A stretch of 50,475 nt of DNA from Bacillota bacterium. GTDB taxonomy: Bacteria; Bacillota; UBA4882; UBA8346. Positions 24,243-31,967 of this stretch are shown one piece after another. Position numbers and translations under genes: made by a program. The DNA lies in NCBI GenBank assembly GCA_012735315.1, contig JAAYHS010000098.1, positions 1 through 50,475 on the forward strand. Direction: 5' to 3'. Positions within the stretch are counted from its first letter, which is position 1; each line of letters opens with the position of its first letter. The notes beneath the pieces are model-generated. The model was not told where the DNA came from, ran no database searches, and saw only the letters and a list, made by a program, of their open reading frames with translations.

Positions 24243-24845
24243 CTAACCTTTTTTGAGTATCGTTAAAATCTCTTGGCAGGTGCGGTTCAACTCTTCAACC
24301 CGGCGCTCAGCAATTCCTTCAAAAAAGTTCAAAAAAAACAGCGCCGGAATAGCGATCGCCAACCCGAAAGCAGTAGTATAAAGAGCTTCGGCGATTCCCA
24401 TGCTTAATTGCGCCGCTTGAGTTTCCCCTCCCATCGATAAAGCGGTAAAGGAACGGATGATTCCGGTTACCGTGCCCAGCAGACCCAATAAAGGACTGGC
24501 GGTTACGATCGTATCCAAGATGCCGAGTCCGCGGCGGAGCCGTTTTACTTCATAATCTCCGGCCGCTTGAATCGCGGGTTCCAATAAATCGGAATTTTTC
24601 GCCGCTTGTTCCAGCGCGGCATCGGCGATCCGCGCCGAAGCCGATTTGATCTTAAGAATTATCGCTTTTACATCGTCAAATTTTCCTTGACTCAAAAAAT
24701 GAATGATGCCTTCTCGATCCCGAATTTCATCCCGGTCCACAAAATAATAGAATAAAATCCTTTCAACAATGATCACCACCGCCACGAATGAACATAATCC
24801 CAGCGGGAACATCATGATGCCGCCTTTAATGAATATTTCCCACAT
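24243..24845 (-). CDS. exbB: ExbB/TolQ-family proton channel protein
   Basis: About 200 residues with three membrane helices. The conserved block VTASPLLGLLGTVTGIIRSF and then the MGIAEALYTTAFGLAIAIPA helix pair are diagnostic of MotA/TolQ/ExbB proteins. The ATG at 24845 follows GGGAGGCGG; an open frame to 24947 is not supported by a site. It starts the exbB-exbD-tonB-secreted protein-SLH tether operon, with a possible small gene (24973-25119) before it. Confidence 0.92.
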   Translation of the reverse strand: MWEIFIKGGIMMFPLGLCSFVAVVIIVERILFYYFVDRDEIRDREGIIHFLSQGKFDDVKAIILKIKSASARIADAALEQAAKNSDLLEPAIQAAGDYEVKRLRRGLGILDTIVTASPLLGLLGTVTGIIRSFTALSMGGETQAAQLSMGIAEALYTTAFGLAIAIPALFFLNFFEGIAERRVEELNRTCQEILTILKKG

Positions 24846-24972
24846 CTTTCCGCCTCCCAAAAACATGATCATTTTGTAATCTTCGCTAACCACATTAGAA
24901 TTCCTTTGCCCAAATAGCGCCATGCCTAAATTTTCAACCGCAACCAAATGGAACTTTTGGAATTTTTTTGCT

Positions 24973-25119
24973 TTAATTGCGATTAATATTTTTTACCCTA
25001 TTCCGGATTAAATTGGAGCGAAAACTCTCAATTTGACGCTGATCCGCATCCGACAGCCGATCGAAGGAGGCAAGCAGCGATGATTCTCTCGTTTTTAAAT
25101 GAAAAATATATTTTTGCAT
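24973..25119 (-). CDS. 48-aa charged small protein, possibly leading the exb operon
   Basis: The frame starts at the ATG at 25119 with GAGG seven bases upstream and ends at 24973, 127 bp before exbB. The sequence (MQKYIFHLKTRESSLLASF...) is charged and helical at its C-terminal half (SDADQRQIESFRSNLI) with no membrane helix. I do not recognise it. The frame extends to a TTG at 25182 with no ribosome-binding site. It might be a regulatory or structural peptide, or not a gene. Confidence 0.4.
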   Translation of the reverse strand: MQKYIFHLKTRESSLLASFDRLSDADQRQIESFRSNLIRNRVKNINRN

Positions 25120-25354
25120 ATCTAAGCCTCGCTTGGAATATAAAATAATATCTTTTCGATAAATTATTACATTATTATCCAAGAGACGACCGAAGTAGAA
25201 TCAAAACTTCAGCAAAATCAAACCTATTAAGAAAAAGCGTCCCCAACAGCCGCAAGTGGAGGATGTTAAGCAATTGCCAGTAAGTTTGAGAGGAGGGATT
25301 TGTCAAGGGGCAGTGACATTTTTTGAATAGATTATCGATCTGGAGGTGAATTTG

Positions 25355-26995
25355 ATGCGTTTTAAAACAATTACCGTTTTAAGCCTTGTCTTAGTTTTAT
25401 TGACCGGCTTTTCACTGGTGGTCTGTGCTTGCCCGACTCCGGCGCTTGATTCGGTGAGTCCCGACCGAGGAGCCAATGATGAGAGTATTCAGATCGCCAT
25501 CAAAGGAGCCAAATTTCATAAATCGGTGGGAGTAAAATTAGTCAAAGCGGGCGAAGCCGAAATCATCGCTACCGATGTTAAATTAATCTCTGAAAATGAA
25601 GTCACTTGTACTCTGGATTTAAAAGGGAAAGCCGCGGGTAAATGGGACCTTATCGTTTACAATGTCGGTGCCATTACCAAAAAAGAAAAGTTGGCGGCTC
25701 CTCCTGCCGTATTTACCATTTTCGAAAAAGCGCCCGTCGTCTCATCGATCATTCCCAAAATGGGGTTAAAGAACTCTGTGGTACCGGTTTCGGTTAATGG
25801 GGCCCATTTTCGAAACGGCGCCAAAGTCGCCCTCGGCGCTCAAGGATTGCCGGATCTAAAAGTCGCCAATATTAAGGTGGTTTCCGATACGCAAATCATC
25901 TGCGAGCTGGATCTTAACGGAGCGACTCCCGGAATTTACGATGTCACGGTCACCAATCCGGACGGTCAATCCGGCGCGCTCTATCAATCATTTGCAGTCG
26001 ATAGCCAGGCTCCGATAGTCAAAATGATCGTTCCCAACCGGGGGACTAACGATGGGCCGATTACCCTAATTTTAACCGGCGAGAATTTTGAGCAAAAAGC
26101 AACCGCCAAATTAAGCAAATCCGGCAAGGAGATAATCGGCGCCGACACCAAAGTGGCTTCCGGTTCCGAGTTGTCCGGTATTTTTGATCTGAATCAAAAA
26201 GAGGCCGGAACATATGATGTTGTCGTTACCAACCCCGATGGGAAATCCGGTGTCTTGACCAACGCTTTTACCATTGACGCTTTTACCATTGAAAAAATTA
26301 TGGAGCAAAAGCTGTTGAAATCGATCTTCTTCGATTTTGACAAATCGGATATCCGTCCCGACCAAGAATCCCGTTTAAACTACAACTTCGATTTATTAAA
26401 GGATTTTAAAGACTATTACATCGTATTGGACGGCCACGCCGACGAACGGGGCGCCAGGGAATACAATATCGCTTTGGCCGGCCGGCGCGCGGACACCGTT
26501 AAAAAAGCCTTGATCGATCAGGGATTTGACCCGGATAAAATCACCATCAACGCCTATGGCGAAGATTACCCGGTTAAAAAGGGACATGATGAATCTTCCT
26601 GGTGGTATAACCGCCGGGTCGACATTTCAATTTGGGAAACGGACCCCGCCAACTGGGCGAACCGGAGCCAATCGGTTTATTTCAAAAAGAAATCGGCTGA
26701 GCTGGACGCTGCTCAACTGGAGCGAATCGAACAAAGCGCGGCGATTTTAAAAGAAAGCCCCGGAAGTTTCATAATCCTGGTAGCCAACACCAAAGACTTT
26801 AGCTCCGGCCAAGAAAATCTCAAGTTGGCCAATGAACGGTTGGATGCGGTTAAAGCTTGCTTAGTCGCCCAGGGAATCGGCGAAGACCGGATCAGCGCCA
26901 TCGATAACGGAAAGGTTTATCCTTTCTTCTCCGACTTAACCGATACCAACGTTTCGATCGACAGCCGCGTCGATTTATTGGTGATTCAGTTCTAG
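25355..26995 (+). CDS. Lipoprotein with three IPT/TIG-like domains and two OmpA-like domains
   Basis: The signal peptide ends near FSLVVCACPTP, where VCA|C fits a lipobox, so this is a likely lipoprotein substrate of lgt and lspA. Then follow three Ig-like IPT/TIG units, each beginning with a motif such as SVSPDRGANDES, SIIPKMGLKN or MIVPNRGTNDG (about 31-130, 132-215, 218-305). Residues about 315-430 form a Pal/OmpA domain (FFDFDKSDIRPDQESRL, VLDGHADERGAREYNIALAG, WYNRRVDI). A second, diverged OmpA-like unit follows (VYFKKKSAELDAAQL ... LKLANERLDAVKACLV). Such domains bind peptidoglycan. The start at 25355 follows GGAGG at eight bases. It is divergent from the exbB operon and may link outer membrane and wall. 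Confidence 0.85.
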   Translation: MRFKTITVLSLVLVLLTGFSLVVCACPTPALDSVSPDRGANDESIQIAIKGAKFHKSVGVKLVKAGEAEIIATDVKLISENEVTCTLDLKGKAAGKWDLIVYNVGAITKKEKLAAPPAVFTIFEKAPVVSSIIPKMGLKNSVVPVSVNGAHFRNGAKVALGAQGLPDLKVANIKVVSDTQIICELDLNGATPGIYDVTVTNPDGQSGALYQSFAVDSQAPIVKMIVPNRGTNDGPITLILTGENFEQKATAKLSKSGKEIIGADTKVASGSELSGIFDLNQKEAGTYDVVVTNPDGKSGVLTNAFTIDAFTIEKIMEQKLLKSIFFDFDKSDIRPDQESRLNYNFDLLKDFKDYYIVLDGHADERGAREYNIALAGRRADTVKKALIDQGFDPDKITINAYGEDYPVKKGHDESSWWYNRRVDISIWETDPANWANRSQSVYFKKKSAELDAAQLERIEQSAAILKESPGSFIILVANTKDFSSGQENLKLANERLDAVKACLVAQGIGEDRISAIDNGKVYPFFSDLTDTNVSIDSRVDLLVIQF

Positions 26996-27020
26996 TCTAA
27001 AAACACTTTTTATTTTAATC

Positions 27021-27092
27021 TTTCTCCGCGCTTCCGTGTCTCTGCGGCCAATAAATGAATTAGCCACGGAGACGCAGAGACACAGAGTAAAA
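27021..27092. repeat. Dispersed palindromic repeat, copy 3
   Basis: TCTCCGCGCTTCCGTGTCTC on the left pairs with GACGCAGAGACACAGAG on the right around a CCAATAAATGAATTAG centre, as in the copies at 10602, 14204 and 31859. It lies between the OmpA-type gene and its terminator. Confidence 0.85.
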
Positions 27093-27119
27093 AAATTTTT
27101 CATCCTTATAAATAATTAA

Positions 27120-27158
27120 CCCGAACCAATAACAAAATCGGTTCGGGTTTTCTTTTTT
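27120..27158 (+). terminator. Intrinsic terminator of the OmpA-type lipoprotein gene
   Basis: AACCCGAACC pairs with GGTTCGGGTT across an 11-nt loop, and the plus strand continues with TTTTCTTTTTT. It stands 125 bp after the stop codon, behind the palindromic repeat. It also marks the end of the convergent rplT operon. Confidence 0.85.
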
Positions 27159-27186
27159 CAGGATTCCTTTAGTTTCGACTTTATAT

Positions 27187-27540
27187 TTATTTGCTTGATT
27201 TGGCTACTCCTACCAGTTCCTTAAAGGCTTGATCGTCATAAACCGCCAAATCGGCCAATACTTTCCGGTTTATCTGAACGCCGGCTTTTCTGAGACCGCT
27301 GATAAAAGTACTGTAAGACATGCCGTTCATCCGCGCCGCCGCATTAATTCTGGTGATCCATAACTTCCGGAAATCGCGTTTGCGGGCGCGACGGTCCTTA
27401 TAAGCGCTGGCTAAAGCTTTAAGGACTTGGGCATTTGCCGGTCTAAACAATCTGCTTTTCGAACCCCGGTACCCTTTTGCCAGTTTTAAAATTTTCTTAT
27501 GTCGATGACGGTTGGTAAAACCGCCTTTTACCCTTGCCAT
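27187..27540 (-). CDS. rplT: 50S ribosomal protein L20
   Basis: The protein [20 protein letters not shown] is followed by [19 protein letters not shown] and ends in DQAFKELV, a full-length (117 aa) L20. L20 binds 23S rRNA during early 50S assembly and, in Bacillus, represses its own infC-rpmI-rplT operon through the leader. It is the last gene of that operon here, 62 bp after rpmI. Confidence 0.98.
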   Translation of the reverse strand: MARVKGGFTNRHRHKKILKLAKGYRGSKSRLFRPANAQVLKALASAYKDRRARKRDFRKLWITRINAAARMNGMSYSTFISGLRKAGVQINRKVLADLAVYDDQAFKELVGVAKSSK

Positions 27541-27602
27541 AAAAGTCCTCCTCCTGTCGTCTTTCTAACTTGGGAACAATCCGCATGCCATGGTAGACAG
27601 TT

Positions 27603-27797
27603 TTATAAACCAAGCATGCGTTTTACTCTTCTTTCGTCTCCCGGGCTAATCAGTTCGGCTTTACGTAAATTACGTTTCCGTTTTGAAGTTTTGGCCTCCA
27701 AAAGATGGTTCTTATAAGCATTATTTTTCTTGATTTTACCGCTGCCGGTAATCTTAAACCTTTTGGCCGCGCCGCGGTGAGTTTTCATTTTAGGCAT
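27603..27797 (-). CDS. rpmI: 50S ribosomal protein L35
   Basis: A 64-residue basic protein with the L35 pattern [20 protein letters not shown] and the C-terminal KRMLGL. It is of full length, lies between infC and rplT in the conserved order, and starts 21 bp after infC. Confidence 0.98.
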   Translation of the reverse strand: MPKMKTHRGAAKRFKITGSGKIKKNNAYKNHLLEAKTSKRKRNLRKAELISPGDERRVKRMLGL

Positions 27798-27818
27798 TAT
27801 CCCATGCTCCTTTCTACT

Positions 27819-28331
27819 CTATTCTGGTTTCTTTGACAAAATCATAATCATGTTTTTACCTTCAATCTTCGGTTCACGTTCAATTATCGCGTGATCTTTC
27901 ACGCTTTCAAAGAGTTGCATTAATAGAGCCTTGCCCAAATCAGCATGGACTATCTCCCGACCACGGAAACGAATTATCGCTTTGACCTTATCCCCATCAT
28001 TCAGGAATTTTAAAGTCGCTCGCACTTTTACCTGAAAATCATGACTCTCGATCTTCGGAGTCATCCGCACTTCCTTGATCTCGATCACTTTTTGTTTTTT
28101 ACGGGCTTCGCGCTCCCGTTTACTCTGTTCGTAACGGTATTTACCGTAATCCATAATCCGGCAAACCGGCGGTTTGGCCGTAGGCGCCACTTCTACGAGA
28201 TCAAGGTCCTTTTCCTGAGCAAGCTTAATGGCCTCTTTTACCGACATTATTCCCAGTTGTTCTCCGTCACCGCTTACAACCCGGATCTCTTTGGCCCGGA
28301 TCGCCTCGTTAATTCGCAACTCGTTGCTAAT
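27819..28331 (-). CDS. infC: Translation initiation factor IF-3, probable AUU start
   Basis: IF-3 keeps 30S subunits free and proofreads start codons. The N-domain (NELRINEAIRAKEIRVVSGD), the hinge with PVCRIMDYGKYRYEQSKRE and the C-domain (IRFRGREIVHADLGKAL) are all present. The nearest conventional start, TTG at 28337, lies only three bases from AGGAGG. The ATT at 28331 lies nine bases from it and gives the normal N-terminus MSNELRINE. AUU starts are known for infC in other bacteria and allow IF-3 to limit its own synthesis. Confidence 0.93.
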   Translation of the reverse strand: MSNELRINEAIRAKEIRVVSGDGEQLGIMSVKEAIKLAQEKDLDLVEVAPTAKPPVCRIMDYGKYRYEQSKREREARKKQKVIEIKEVRMTPKIESHDFQVKVRATLKFLNDGDKVKAIIRFRGREIVHADLGKALLMQLFESVKDHAIIEREPKIEGKNMIMILSKKPE

Positions 28332-28466
28332 AAGCAAACACCTCCTAAATAAATAAAAAAACGGGTTTAACCACCCGCTAAGAAATCACACTGTAAATGT
28401 TTCTTTCTTATTAACCCGTCACTTCGGTGATTCGGGTGAGAAGCGGATGGCTTCTACTTGGTTGTT
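28332..28466 (-). promoter_or_regulatory. infC-rpmI-rplT leader with attenuator (L20-leader-like)
   Basis: The 135-nt leader on the minus strand holds a hairpin AGAAGC/GCTTCT, then ACCCG...CGGGT closing an inner TCAC/GTGA helix. It ends with a terminator hairpin CGGGTGGTTAAACCCG (28377-28362) followed by seven T residues, just before the ribosome-binding site. Both CGGGT elements can compete, the layout expected for autoregulation by L20 or by premature termination. Similar leaders are known in Firmicutes; the exact RNA family was not tested. Confidence 0.75.
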
Positions 28467-28472
28467 AGCAAA

Positions 28473-28501
28473 AGTATATCATTTGTTTGAAGATTCGTCA
28501 A
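28473..28501 (-). promoter_or_regulatory. Sigma-A promoter of the infC operon
   Basis: TTGACG (28501-28496) and TATACT (28478-28473) are separated by exactly 17 bases on the minus strand. The predicted start near 28466 fits the leader described above. Confidence 0.75.
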
Positions 28502-28520
28502 CAATAAATAACAAAAGCAA

Positions 28521-29432
28521 CTATCCATAGCGCCGGCACCAAGCGATCGCATTTTGCATTTCGTCCGGAACGGGTTTTGAAAATTCCAGATATTCGGAGG
28601 AGCGGGGATGGATAAAACCTAACGTTCCGGCATGCAATGCCTGACCGCTGATGGGAACGATTTCCCGCTTCCGTCCGTATAGCGGGTCCCCCACTACCGG
28701 ATAGCCAAGGTGGCTCAAATGCACCCGGATCTGATGGGTGCGGCCCGACTCCAGCCGCGCCTCCAACAAGGCGAATTTGGGGAAATATTCAACTACCCGA
28801 TAATTGGTGGCCGCCGGTTTGCCGTTGGCCACTACCGCCATTTTCTTTCGCGCGACCGGATCTCTGCCGATCGGGGCTTCCACCCGTCCGCTTTCCGGGG
28901 GATTACCGTGAACCAACGCTTGATACACCCGTTTCATCGTCCGCGCTTTAAGTTGAGCGGCCAAATGCAGATGAGCGTAATCGTTTTTGGCCGCCACCAA
29001 AATCCCGGAGGTGTCCTTATCCAAACGATGCACGATTCCCGGGCGAATGACGCCGCCGATTCCGGACAAGTCACGGCAATGATCCAGCAAAGCATTGACC
29101 AAAGTTCCCCGGTAATTGCCGGCCGCCGGATGGACTACCATTCCTCTCGGTTTATTAACCACGATCAAATCCGCATCCTCATATAAGATATCCAAGGGAA
29201 TCGCTTCCGGCTCGGCCGCCAATGGTTTGGGTTCTTCCCAGCTCACCGTGATCCGGTCTCCCTCTTCCAAACGGTAACTGGCTTTTAAAACTTTCCGGTC
29301 AATGGTCGCTCCGCCGTCGGCGATGATCTTTTGGACAAAAGAACGCGACGGCCACAACCCGGTCCGGGTTAAAAAGAGATCCAGCCTTGCGCCGGCATCT
29401 TCCCGATTAGCGGTTAAGATCCGCTGAGGCAT
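28521..29432 (-). CDS. RluD-family 23S rRNA pseudouridine synthase
   Basis: A 303-residue enzyme with an N-terminal S4 RNA-binding domain (ARLDLFLTRTGLWPSRSFVQ) and the catalytic RluA-type domain. The motif IVHRLDKDTSGILV carries the nucleophilic Asp, and RTHQIRVHLSHLGYPVVGDP closes the active site. It isomerises uridines in 23S rRNA. The ATG at 29432 has AAGGAG eight bases upstream and overlaps lgt by 26 bp. RluD in the strict sense modifies helix 69; which uridines this one targets is not shown. The lspA-rluD linkage is common in Firmicutes (ylyB). Confidence 0.93.
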   Translation of the reverse strand: MPQRILTANREDAGARLDLFLTRTGLWPSRSFVQKIIADGGATIDRKVLKASYRLEEGDRITVSWEEPKPLAAEPEAIPLDILYEDADLIVVNKPRGMVVHPAAGNYRGTLVNALLDHCRDLSGIGGVIRPGIVHRLDKDTSGILVAAKNDYAHLHLAAQLKARTMKRVYQALVHGNPPESGRVEAPIGRDPVARKKMAVVANGKPAATNYRVVEYFPKFALLEARLESGRTHQIRVHLSHLGYPVVGDPLYGRKREIVPISGQALHAGTLGFIHPRSSEYLEFSKPVPDEMQNAIAWCRRYG

Positions 29433-30186
29433 CCGGATTGCTCCTTCCTCGATTAAAACGCCGCTCAATCAAGAAAATGAGCGCGAAAGCGATCAACGCA
29501 ATAATGATGCAAACCAATTGCGCCAGAGTCAGCCAAGGGAAAACCAGCGGGCCGACCCTGAAAAATTCAACCACGAAACGCATGATGGAATATAATCCGA
29601 AATATAAAAGAAACAAAAAACCAGGGAAACGTTGGTGGTTGCGCAGTCTCCATAAGATCAGGAACAATAATAAACTGCCGAGCAGGGAATAAATTTGAGT
29701 CGGATGCCGCAATAAATCATCATGGGCCGCGCAGCGTAACGCCCAAGCGACTGTCGTCGTTTTACCGTGACAGCATCCTTTCAAGAAACAGCCGATCCGG
29801 ACCACCGCGTAACCCAACGCGATATACGGAGCGACCAAATCAGCCAGTTTCCACGGATAAATCTTGTGGCGTTTCACATACCAAAAACCGGCCAGAAAAC
29901 CGCCTAATAACCCCCCATGAAAAGCCAAGCCCCCCGAATTAATCGAAATAATTTCCCGGGGATATTTCAGAAAGTATTGATATTCGGTGAGCACATAGGC
30001 CAGTCTGGAGCCGACGATCGCCCCCACCAACACCCATACTCCGAGGTCAATAATATTATCGAAACTAATTCCGATCTTGGCGGCGGAACGGCCCACGCCA
30101 AAAATCCCGATCAAAAAAGCGATCGCCAACATAAACCCGTAGGAATGGATCGGCCATCCCAACACTTCAAATAACACCGGCCTCAT
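29407..30186 (-). CDS. lgt: Prolipoprotein diacylglyceryl transferase
   Basis: Lgt adds diacylglycerol to the lipobox cysteine of exported lipoproteins. The NSGGLAFHGGLLGGFLAGFW block (with the conserved His), the Arg-containing YAVVRIGCFLKGCCHGK segment and RHPTQIYSLLGSLLL are all present, with about seven membrane helices in 259 residues. The ATG at 30186 follows AAGGAGG and shares one base with the lspA stop codon. Finding both lgt and lspA here fits the lipoprotein-type OmpA protein at 25355. Confidence 0.95.
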   Translation of the reverse strand: MRPVLFEVLGWPIHSYGFMLAIAFLIGIFGVGRSAAKIGISFDNIIDLGVWVLVGAIVGSRLAYVLTEYQYFLKYPREIISINSGGLAFHGGLLGGFLAGFWYVKRHKIYPWKLADLVAPYIALGYAVVRIGCFLKGCCHGKTTTVAWALRCAAHDDLLRHPTQIYSLLGSLLLFLILWRLRNHQRFPGFLFLLYFGLYSIMRFVVEFFRVGPLVFPWLTLAQLVCIIIALIAFALIFLIERRFNRGRSNPDASADLNR

Positions 30187-30689
30187 TACAACTCCTCCTT
30201 GCCTGCCGGTCCGCATGCTTGATCCGGCGCGCTTTCTTTATTTCGTTCCCGGTTTTCGGCATGATAAAGACCGATAATTATTAATCCGACTCCAATTACA
30301 ATGGCGGTATCGGCCAGATTAAAGACCGGCCAAAAATGAAAATCCAAAAAGTCGATCACATAACCGAGACGAACCCGGTCAACCAAGTTGCCCAACGCTC
30401 CGCCCAAAGCCAACGCCAGTCCGATTTGGAATACGAGGGAATGATGGCGTAATTTGGGCCGGTTAACCCAAACAAAAATGATAACCCCCAAAGACAATGC
30501 GATTAAGAGCCAAGTTTGGGAAGGCAAGACTCCGAAAGCGGCCCCATAATTACGCACATAGGTTATGGCAAAAATATTTTTTAACACCGGAACGCTTTGA
30601 AAAGGCTCCATCACTGCTTGAACAATCGCTTTGAGCAGTTGATCCGTTACCAACACCAACAAAGTCAACCCAAAATAAGGCAAGAGCAT
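30186..30689 (-). CDS. lspA: Lipoprotein signal peptidase (signal peptidase II)
   Basis: LspA cleaves the signal peptide of diacylglyceryl-modified lipoproteins. The two catalytic Asp boxes are visible: GNLVDRVRLGYVIDFLDF and VFNLADTAIVIG, plus the early VTDQLLK and YVRNYGAAFG motifs. Four membrane helices fit its 167 residues. The ATG at 30689 lies very close to AGGGG; a TTG at codon 3 (30683) has better spacing, so the start is open by two residues. The C-terminal tail is charged and shares its last base with lgt. Confidence 0.95.
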   Translation of the reverse strand: MLLPYFGLTLLVLVTDQLLKAIVQAVMEPFQSVPVLKNIFAITYVRNYGAAFGVLPSQTWLLIALSLGVIIFVWVNRPKLRHHSLVFQIGLALALGGALGNLVDRVRLGYVIDFLDFHFWPVFNLADTAIVIGVGLIIIGLYHAENRERNKESAPDQACGPAGKEEL

Positions 30690-30744
30690 TTCCCCTTTGA
30701 GCTTATTTAACTTGGATCAATTCTACTCTTCGACCTAAAACCCT

Positions 30745-31410
30745 TTATTCTTTGATCAAATCCGGATATTCACGGGGGCGCGGCGGAATAGCGTCGGGTC
30801 CCACATCAATCACGCCGTCGATTTCCTCAACAATACCCTGCTCTTCATCGGCGTTATAATAAGCCTCTTCATAGTCGGCGACTCCTCCCAGATCGGAAGG
30901 GCTCTCCGAAGTCCCGTATCCGGCCACATCTTGCCAAATATCCTCTCCGTCGGTAGCCACCACATCGCTCTCATCCAAAAAAGCGCGACTAAAAGGCGGG
31001 CCAAGTACTTCCTCCTCTACGGGGCGTTCCCGGGTATGCCGTTGGTCCTCCTCTTGGCGCCGGCATTCCACGCAAAAAGTAGTATAAGGGATCGCTTCCA
31101 AACGTTCAATCTCAATTTCCCGGCCGCATTTTTCACACTTTCCGTAACCGCCTTCGGCGATCCGATCAAGGGCTTCGTCCACCCGTAATAACATTTCATG
31201 GTAATTATTCCACAAGGCCAGATCCTTTTCGCGTTCAAAGGTCTCCGAACCCAATTCAGCAGGATGATTGTCGTACGCCGACAGTTCCTGAACCGCGTTA
31301 ACGAGCGACTCATCCAGATTAAAACGGTTCGAAGCCCGGATTTCAACCTCAAGACGTTCCTTTTCAGTTTCCAAACGTTTTTTAAAGTGATTTAATTGAA
31401 CCTGATCCAT
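30745..31410 (-). CDS. YteA-like DksA/TraR-family zinc-finger protein
   Basis: A protein of 221 residues: an N-terminal coiled coil (about 1-75), a C4 zinc finger (YGKCEKCGREIEIERLEA ... TTFCVECRR, about 90-122), then a long acidic tail without known domain. It resembles Bacillus YteA, a sporulation-associated DksA/TraR family member thought to act at RNA polymerase. The start at 31410 follows AAGGGAG; the frame upstream is open to 31428. It lies in a run of minus-strand genes between DUF5665 and lspA. Confidence 0.88.
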   Translation of the reverse strand: MDQVQLNHFKKRLETEKERLEVEIRASNRFNLDESLVNAVQELSAYDNHPAELGSETFEREKDLALWNNYHEMLLRVDEALDRIAEGGYGKCEKCGREIEIERLEAIPYTTFCVECRRQEEDQRHTRERPVEEEVLGPPFSRAFLDESDVVATDGEDIWQDVAGYGTSESPSDLGGVADYEEAYYNADEEQGIVEEIDGVIDVGPDAIPPRPREYPDLIKE

Positions 31411-31424
31411 TATGTTACTCCCTT

Positions 31425-31733
31425 TCATGAATATAATCGTAATTGTTGGTTGACGATTCGCACCAAATCGGCAATGTATTTCCCAATCACCGGCAAATTT
31501 AAACTAGCCAGTCTTGTTAAGATTACCAAAAAAAGACCGGCGATGATTGTCAATCCGATGGCGATTCCAAACCCTCGCGCCAGTCCGGCCAGAAAATTTA
31601 AAAAGATTAAGCGAACCGGATTTTGAAGCAACCGCACAAGATCCGCAAGATTAGCCCGTTCCAGTTTGACCTCAAGTTCCGTTAATTTTTGAAATAAAGC
31701 CCGCGCTTGCTTGCGTTTTAAAATTAATACCAC
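31425..31733 (-). CDS. DUF5665 family membrane protein
   Basis: A 102-residue protein with a charged N-terminal helix and one or two membrane segments. VRLLQNPVRLIFLNFLAG with LARGFGIAIGLTIIAGLFLV is the DUF5665 pattern found mainly in Firmicutes, and LPVIGKYIADLVRIV closes it. It starts 15 bp upstream of the YteA-like gene. The function is unknown. Confidence 0.75.
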   Translation of the reverse strand: MVLILKRKQARALFQKLTELEVKLERANLADLVRLLQNPVRLIFLNFLAGLARGFGIAIGLTIIAGLFLVILTRLASLNLPVIGKYIADLVRIVNQQLRLYS

Positions 31734-31792
31734 CCCGGTTAGCTTCTCACCACGATCCCTTTTTTAATCAAGGCGCTCCCGAAAATTAAACA

Positions 31793-31825
31793 GGGGCCGA
31801 CTCATAATAATTTTAAGTCAGCCCC
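31793..31825 (-). terminator. Possible terminator hairpin downstream of the DUF1189 gene
   Basis: GGGGCTGACT and AGTCGGCCCC (read on the minus strand) pair with one G-T, with a 13-nt AT-rich loop. They are followed by TGTTTAATTTT, a poor T tract. It lies after the palindromic repeat, between the DUF1189 and DUF5665 genes. Confidence 0.4.
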
Positions 31826-31858
31826 CGAAATAAATCCGCTATATCTGCCTAAAAATGA

Positions 31859-31936
31859 TTTCTCCGTGCCTCTGTGTCTCTGTGGCCAATAATGAATTAG
31901 CCACGGAGACGCAGAGACACAGAGTTAAAAACTAGT
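31859..31936. repeat. Dispersed palindromic repeat, copy 4
   Basis: The left arm CTCCGTGCCTCTGTGTCTCT and the right arm ACGGAGACGCAGAGACACAG flank CCAATAATGAATTAGCC. This is the cleanest copy, with arms of about 28 bases that pair almost throughout. It lies just downstream of the DUF1189 gene. Confidence 0.88.
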
Positions 31937-31967
31937 TTTCCTTTTGCTTGCCCCAGCGGGCGAACGG

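Noticed and set aside
23159-24845. Tol-Pal system (tolQ-tolR)
   Set aside because: The third gene has a TonB-type proline linker and C-terminal domain, and no tolA or tolB was found. A Tol-like role remains possible and is listed as a hypothesis only.
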